DNA from: an uncultured Prevotellaceae bacterium
GTDB taxonomy: Bacteria > Bacteroidota > Bacteroidia > Bacteroidales > Bacteroidaceae
Direction of reading: 5' to 3'
Length of the DNA stretch: 55,615 nucleotides
NCBI GenBank assembly: GCA_902795605.1
Contig: CADBLU010000026.1
Coordinates: 1-55,615, forward strand
The translations under genes and the position numbers were made by a program. Under the pieces are notes generated by a model, which made no database searches, was not told the DNA's origin, and was given only the letters and a program-made list of their open reading frames with translations. Below, piece by piece: positions 51,886 through 55,615 of the stretch; position 1 is the first letter of the stretch; each line of letters begins with the position of its first letter.

Positions 51886-53865
51886 TTAGAGTGAGAACTG
51901 CCACATCACCATCGAGTAGGGTGCGAGGTCCACCTTCATCTTCTTTGAGGCCTTCACCGTCTCCTTCTGCGGCACGACGGGCTGCTTCTCATAGTTGTTC
52001 TCGTCCTCGGGCTGTCCGCTGATGGTGGTCTTCTCGCCCGTCTTCTTCAGGCTCTTGAAGCGAGAGAGGTCGATTGTGGCGGTCTTGGCGTCAGCACTGG
52101 CGTTGCAGAGTTTGACAAAGAGCTGGCGGGTCTTGGTGTTGAGCACCACCGACTGTCCCTGCAGGTCGGTGCCGCCGTCGATCTTCACGCAGTCGCCATA
52201 ATAGTATTGGCCGGCGGAGAGTCCGAACATCTGCTGCACATAATAGCTGCATGTGAGATAGGGGCGCTCATTGTCGAAATAGATGAGGTCGGGGTTCCAG
52301 TTGGTGGCGTTCTTCCGGGCGAAGAGGGGCGCATAGCTGGTCATGGCCACCACGTCGCCGTTGCGCTCCACATGGAGCAGGTAGAGGCCCTCGGCCAGCG
52401 CGTCGATAAGTTTCTTGTCCTTGGAGGCATATTCGCCGAGATACACCTTTGTCTTACGGTCGCGGGGATAGTTGTCATACTGGCGGCTCTTGAGGAAGTA
52501 GTCGTGCGGCTCGTAGTAGTGCTCGTCGAGGATGGGAAGTCCGATCTCATCGGCCAGTTTCCAGCCTGCCTCGAAGTCGCGGTTGCCAGGATGCGAACCG
52601 GGACCTGCCGTTCCCACGATGACAATCTCGGGATGGGCCTTGGTCACCCTTTCGTAGATATACTTGAAGCGCTCGATGAACTCGGGCGAGATACGCTCCT
52701 CATTGCCCAGTCCGAGATACTTCAGATGGAAGGGGGCGGGATGGCCGGCATCGGCACGCATCTTCGCCCATTTCGACTTGGCAGGGTCGCCGTTGGCCCA
52801 CTCGATGAGGTCGAGGGCCTCGTCCACCCACTCGTCCATCTCCGACATGGGCACCACATCCTGGGCCTGGTCTTTCATGCCCCAGCCGCCATTGGTGCCC
52901 TGGCAGCTGACGCCGCAGGGAAGGATGGGCAGCGGCTCCATGCCCAGGTCCTCACAGAACTGAAAATACTCAAAGTAGCCGAGGCCCATCGACTGGTGGT
53001 AGCCCCATGTGTTCTTCAGTCCGCGGCGCTGCTCGCGCGGACCGATGGTGGTCTTCCAGCGATAGGTGTCCCAGAAGCCGTCGCCGCCGCCGTGCACCAC
53101 GCATCCGCCGGGGAAGCGCATGAAGCGGGGCTGCAGGTCAGCCAGCGCCTGTGCCAGGTCCTTACGCAGACCATGGCCTTTGAAGGTGTCCTCGGGCATC
53201 AGCGACACCATGTCGATATCGAGGTCGCCCTCGTTGAGCACCAGGATCTGGAGCACTGCCTTGGCGCTGGTGGCCGAGGGGGTGAGCACGGCCTCATAGC
53301 GGCGCCACGACGTGTCGCTCACGTCGAGGGTAGCCTCGGCCAACAGGTTGGGGTCTTTGCCCCAGCCCTGAGGCTCCACGAGCACCACGCGCACCTTCTT
53401 GGCCTTGCCGATATTGCGCAGGAAGACGGAGAAATCATATTTCTCGCCGCCTTTCACCGAGATGCCGTCGAAACCGTCGTTCTGCAGACCGTAGCCTTTC
53501 CACCCTTTATAGTCATAATACTCTTTCACGCGCTCCACATGCAGGCGCATATAGGTGGGGTTGTTGGGATGGATGCCTTCGGTCATCCGCGTCTCAAGCA
53601 CTCCCAACGAATGGCCGGGGCGCACCACGCGCCATGAGGTGCCGGGGCCCCATCCGTCGCGCTCGGCAGGATTGTACTCAAAAGAGCCGTTTTGTACCAG
53701 TTCGGCATAGAGTCCGCCATCGGCCGAACTGCTGATGTCTTCGAAGAAGATGCCGATCAACTCATCACTGATAGCCTTGCCGCCTGCGGGGGCGGACATC
53801 GGCTTCTGGGCTTGTGTGCCCAGTGCTGCTGCCATGAGGGCAGCACAGATTAGGGTTCGTTTCAT
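51886..53865 (-). CDS. Alpha-L-arabinofuranosidase, GH51
   Basis: The ATG at 53865 gives 659 residues; the frame extends to 53892, but the signal peptide (I-C-A-A-L-M-A-A-A-L-G, ending G-T-Q-A-Q) starts at this Met. The N-terminal part I-G-I-F-F-E-D-I-S-S-S-A-D-G-G-L-Y is a GH51 landmark. Y-L-G-L-G-N-E-E holds the acid/base glutamate, and V-Y-L-G-E-Y-A-S-K holds the nucleophile. It is longer than cytoplasmic GH51 enzymes and exported, as in many Bacteroidetes, with a likely carbohydrate-binding insert (about 140-240). The GH97 gene follows in the same operon. Confidence 0.95.
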   Translation of the reverse strand: MKRTLICAALMAAALGTQAQKPMSAPAGGKAISDELIGIFFEDISSSADGGLYAELVQNGSFEYNPAERDGWGPGTSWRVVRPGHSLGVLETRMTEGIHPNNPTYMRLHVERVKEYYDYKGWKGYGLQNDGFDGISVKGGEKYDFSVFLRNIGKAKKVRVVLVEPQGWGKDPNLLAEATLDVSDTSWRRYEAVLTPSATSAKAVLQILVLNEGDLDIDMVSLMPEDTFKGHGLRKDLAQALADLQPRFMRFPGGCVVHGGGDGFWDTYRWKTTIGPREQRRGLKNTWGYHQSMGLGYFEYFQFCEDLGMEPLPILPCGVSCQGTNGGWGMKDQAQDVVPMSEMDEWVDEALDLIEWANGDPAKSKWAKMRADAGHPAPFHLKYLGLGNEERISPEFIERFKYIYERVTKAHPEIVIVGTAGPGSHPGNRDFEAGWKLADEIGLPILDEHYYEPHDYFLKSRQYDNYPRDRKTKVYLGEYASKDKKLIDALAEGLYLLHVERNGDVVAMTSYAPLFARKNATNWNPDLIYFDNERPYLTCSYYVQQMFGLSAGQYYYGDCVKIDGGTDLQGQSVVLNTKTRQLFVKLCNASADAKTATIDLSRFKSLKKTGEKTTISGQPEDENNYEKQPVVPQKETVKASKKMKVDLAPYSMVMWQFSL

Positions 53866-54178
53866 ATATTCTAAATAATTGATAGGAGGCAAAAGCGCAC
53901 TTGCACAGCCCGTGGGGGAGCGTCCCTGCAGGCCTGCTTGTTTTCCGTCGGCTAAAGTACTACTTTTTTGTCACATAACGGTTACATTTTGTTGCAGAGT
54001 CTTTATAAAATGTCACATAGTGACAGGCAGAATAAGAAATGAAAGGATTCTTTTCGTTCTATGCCCGATTTTTCGTAACTTCGCACTTGCGGCGGGAAGT
54101 GCCTCCCTCTCGGCACGCGAAAGAATGGCTTCTGCCCGTCCCGCACCCGTTTCTACACCCTCAAACCGCCCATTGCCT
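53866..54178. other. Divergent gap before the GSCFA gene
   Basis: A 313-base gap between the start of the minus GH51 gene and the plus GSCFA gene. TAACTTCG at 54076-54083 is one base from the TAnnTTTG consensus and is the best candidate promoter for the plus gene; no good box is visible for the minus gene. TGTCACATAGTGACA at 54011-54025 is a palindrome (TGTCAC/GTGACA) that could be an operator. No gene is supported here. Confidence 0.4.
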
Positions 54179-55009
54179 ATGCAGTTCCGCACTATCGTTG
54201 ACGTTCCCTCACCGGGATTCCAGATACCACCCTTCGCACCGATGCTCTTCGTGGGCTCATGCTTCGCACAGAACATCGGAGCGTGGTTTGTCAAAGAGAA
54301 ATTCCAAGCCACCATCAACCCCTATGGAGTGATGTACAACCCGGCAAGTATCGTGCACACCATCCGGCGGTGGCTCGAGGAGACCGACACGCTGCCGCAA
54401 TATGCTTTCCTCACCTTGGGCACCAACCATGTCTATGTGCTGCGCGAGACGGGAGAGATTGTGGACAACTGCCAGAAAAGGCCGCAACGGCTGTTTGAAG
54501 AGCGTGTGCTGACGGTGGAGGAATGTGCCGGATGGTTGTGCCAGGCGGTGGCACTCCTCACGGAGCGGTGCCCGGGCATCAGGGTGGTGCTGACGGTGAG
54601 TCCCATCCGCTATGCCAAATATGGATTTCACGGCAGCGCGCTCTCCAAGTCGACGCTGCTCTTAGCGGCCGACGAGGTGGTGCGTAAGATGCCTGAGGTG
54701 GTCACCTATTTCCCTGCCTACGAGATTGTGTGCGATGAGTTGCGCGACTACCGTTTCTATCAACCCGACATGCTGCACCCGTCGGAGCAGACAGCAGAAT
54801 ACCTGTGGCAACGCCTCTCTGAGGTGTATCTCAGCAGCGAGGCAAAGACCTTCATCGAGGAGTGGCGACCGATACGTGAGGCTCTCGCACACCGGCCGTT
54901 CCATCCCGAGTCGGATGCCTATAAAGCCTTCAAAGAGCGCACCGAACAACAACTCGCCCTTCTCCAAAAAAAATATCCTCCCTTCGGGAGATTGGAGATT
55001 GGAGATTAA
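54179..55009 (+). CDS. GSCFA domain protein
   Basis: The 276-residue protein starts at the ATG at 54179 (M-Q-F-R-T-I-V); the open frame upstream from 53879 has no family features. The name-giving motif M-L-F-V-G-S-C-F-A is near residue 25, followed by N-P-Y-G-V-M-Y-N-P-A-S-I, L-T-L-G-T-N-H-V-Y-V and V-L-T-V-S-P-I-R-Y. A late D-M-L-H-P-S resembles the Asp-His block of SGNH hydrolases, to which GSCFA proteins are related. Function unknown, perhaps a lipase/esterase-like enzyme acting in the cytoplasm. A 7-base triplet repeat covers the stop codon. Confidence 0.9.
   Translation: MQFRTIVDVPSPGFQIPPFAPMLFVGSCFAQNIGAWFVKEKFQATINPYGVMYNPASIVHTIRRWLEETDTLPQYAFLTLGTNHVYVLRETGEIVDNCQKRPQRLFEERVLTVEECAGWLCQAVALLTERCPGIRVVLTVSPIRYAKYGFHGSALSKSTLLLAADEVVRKMPEVVTYFPAYEIVCDELRDYRFYQPDMLHPSEQTAEYLWQRLSEVYLSSEAKTFIEEWRPIREALAHRPFHPESDAYKAFKERTEQQLALLQKKYPPFGRLEIGD
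54987..55007 (+). repeat. Three perfect GGAGATT repeats across the GSCFA stop
   Basis: The heptamer GGAGATT occurs three times in a row just before and into the TAA at 55007-55009. Loss or gain of one unit shifts the frame and changes the C-terminus. An 8-base A-run (about 54966-54973) lies just upstream. Confidence 0.85.
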
Positions 55010-55039
55010 GTTTCGCTTGAATGCCGTTCATCGCTGTAG

Positions 55040-55152
55040 GGACATACTTTATGTATGTCCGCCCATCCAAACGCAATGGAAATTGCTTCGCAAGAACCAA
55101 CGGTCGCGGATGTGTAGCATACGCAACCTCACTAAACTGTTCGCGAAGCAAT
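55040..55152 (+). repeat. Palindromes in the gene-free right end, first block
   Basis: GGACATAC/GTATGTCC form a hairpin with a five-base loop (55040-55060). ATTGCTTCGC plus GAAC (55082-55097) pairs with GTTC plus GCGAAGCAAT (55139-55152), 14 pairs with one two-base bulge around a loop of 41 bases. A further hairpin TTGCTGTA/TACAGCAA is at 55225-55241. No ORF is supported from 55010 to the window end. Confidence 0.75.
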
Positions 55153-55260
55153 CACGATACGACCTGCGGTCGATTACAGACTTGGGGCTGAATGAATGGA
55201 GGGGCTTGCCTACTATATCGTATATTGCTGTAATACAGCAACAAACAGGACAGGCGGAGC

Positions 55261-55290
55261 ACCAATCAGGGGGACACCAATCAGAGGGAC
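55261..55290 (+). repeat. Tandem 15-base unit ACCAATCAGRGGGAC
   Basis: ACCAATCAGGGGGAC (55261-55275) is directly followed by ACCAATCAGAGGGAC (55276-55290). The same 15-mer returns at 55530-55544 and, inverted, at 55586-55600, so it belongs to the hairpin element at the right edge. Confidence 0.9.
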
Positions 55291-55294
55291 AAAA

Positions 55295-55444
55295 CACTCT
55301 TGGTCTTATGTGCGACGATAGGAATCGTCGCCCCCTATGTTTGATCCGAGCACTCTTGGCCTTATATATATGCTCCGAACACTCTTGATTCTATGTTCGA
55401 CGATAGGAATCGTCGCCCCCTATGTTTGCTCCGAGCACTCTGGG
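55295..55444 (+). repeat. Direct repeat array of a 56-base palindromic unit
   Basis: Units start with CACTCTTG: 55295-55350 (56 bases), 55351-55379 (29 bases, shortened), 55380-55435 (56 bases) and the first bases of another at 55436. Each full unit carries CGACGAT-AGGA-ATCGTCG, a seven-pair hairpin, then CCCCCTATGTTTG. The short unit lacks exactly the hairpin part. Confidence 0.88.
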
Positions 55445-55516
55445 TCCAGAGGTGAAATCCTCTGTTCAAGCCCCGTGAGTGCACCATAGGGGTCGACGAT
55501 TCCTATCGTCGAACAT
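55393..55516. repeat. Inverted repeat with 32-base arms
   Basis: The segment 55393-55424 and the reverse complement of 55485-55516 agree in 31 of 32 bases (one C/A difference). The 60 bases between them hold a smaller hairpin CAGAGG/CCTCTG. The arms themselves are palindromic, so nested structures are possible. Confidence 0.88.
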
Positions 55517-55527
55517 CCCAGAATTCA

Positions 55528-55602
55528 CCACCAATCAGGGGGACAGGTTTTTGATTGAATTTTCCAAATTCACTATCAAAAACCTGTCCCCCTGATTGGT
55601 GG
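55528..55602. repeat. Long hairpin with perfect 28-base arms
   Basis: The left arm 55528-55555 and the right arm 55575-55602 are perfect reverse complements, starting CCACCAATCAGGGGGACAGG. The loop forms a further TGAATTT-TCC-AAATTCA stem, leaving only a two-base bulge; in all about 35 base pairs. The elements look like REP or transposon-end palindromes. Confidence 0.9.
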
Positions 55603-55615
55603 GAGCAAGAATGCC

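Noticed and set aside
55441-55486. tRNA-like tail (GTTCAAG followed further on by GCACCA)
   Set aside because: The would-be T-stem does not pair and there is no D or anticodon arm; the bases belong to the inverted repeat loop.
55261-55602. CRISPR-like repeat arrangement
   Set aside because: Unit lengths differ, there are no spacers of even size and no cas genes; the repeats are palindromic elements in both orientations.

Overview
The window looks like chromosomal DNA of a Bacteroidales bacterium, most likely Prevotella or a close relative (inference). The reasons are promoters of the TAnnTTTG type, surface lipoproteins with an acidic stretch after the lipid cysteine, a fimbrillin-like protein, a giant secreted protein whose C-terminus resembles Prevotella sorting tails, GSCFA and TupA-like proteins, and GH97/GH51 enzymes. 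The region from about 17 kb onward is visibly richer in GC than the first 15 kb.

Layout. 1-1706 (minus): a partial SGNH-like protein and an MBOAT O-acyltransferase, a typical polysaccharide acylation pair. 2204-14851 (plus): a surface-protein operon with a 3,674-residue modular protein, a lipoprotein that shares one of its modules, a 60-residue acidic small protein and a fimbrillin-like lipoprotein. 15045-16436 (plus): a secreted protein with a dockerin-like calcium-binding pair of repeats and a TupA-like ATP-grasp protein. 16576-17047: a promoter and a long structured leader with no gene. 17048-30978 (plus): the exopolysaccharide core, with a polymerase, four glycosyltransferases (one GT11 fucosyltransferase), a DegT aminotransferase, a small PglC-like initiating phosphosugar transferase, a nucleotidyltransferase-like protein, the full GDP-mannose to GDP-L-fucose route (manC, gmd, fcl), a QueC-like PP-loop protein and a MurF-like ligase. 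30983-32566 (minus): a phosphoethanolamine transferase. 32681-36627 (plus): a Gtr-like trio (GT-C enzyme, GtrA flippase, polyprenyl-phosphate GT2) and UDP-galactopyranose mutase. 36590-40368 (minus): a glycosyltransferase, a pyruvyltransferase and a Wzx flippase.

40626-49768 (plus) is a tightly packed run: a beta-helix protein, a GH65-like glycosidase, a YiiX-like amidase lipoprotein, a UPF1/DNA2-type helicase, a small helical protein, a MATE transporter and an M48 protease. 49909-53865 (minus) holds a GH51 arabinofuranosidase and a GH97 galactosidase. 54179-55009 is a GSCFA protein. The last 600 bases carry no gene but are packed with palindromes and direct repeats.

Together the genes predict a Wzx/Wzy-type surface polysaccharide with fucose, possibly mannose and galactofuranose, an amino sugar, pyruvate, phosphoethanolamine and acyl groups. 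The least expected parts are the PP-loop plus MurF-like pair inside the fucose operon, the structured leader before the polymerase, the module shared by the giant protein and its lipoprotein neighbour, and the palindrome island at the right edge. No wza/wzc-type export genes and no UpxY-type regulator are visible. There are no rRNA or tRNA genes and no CRISPR array.
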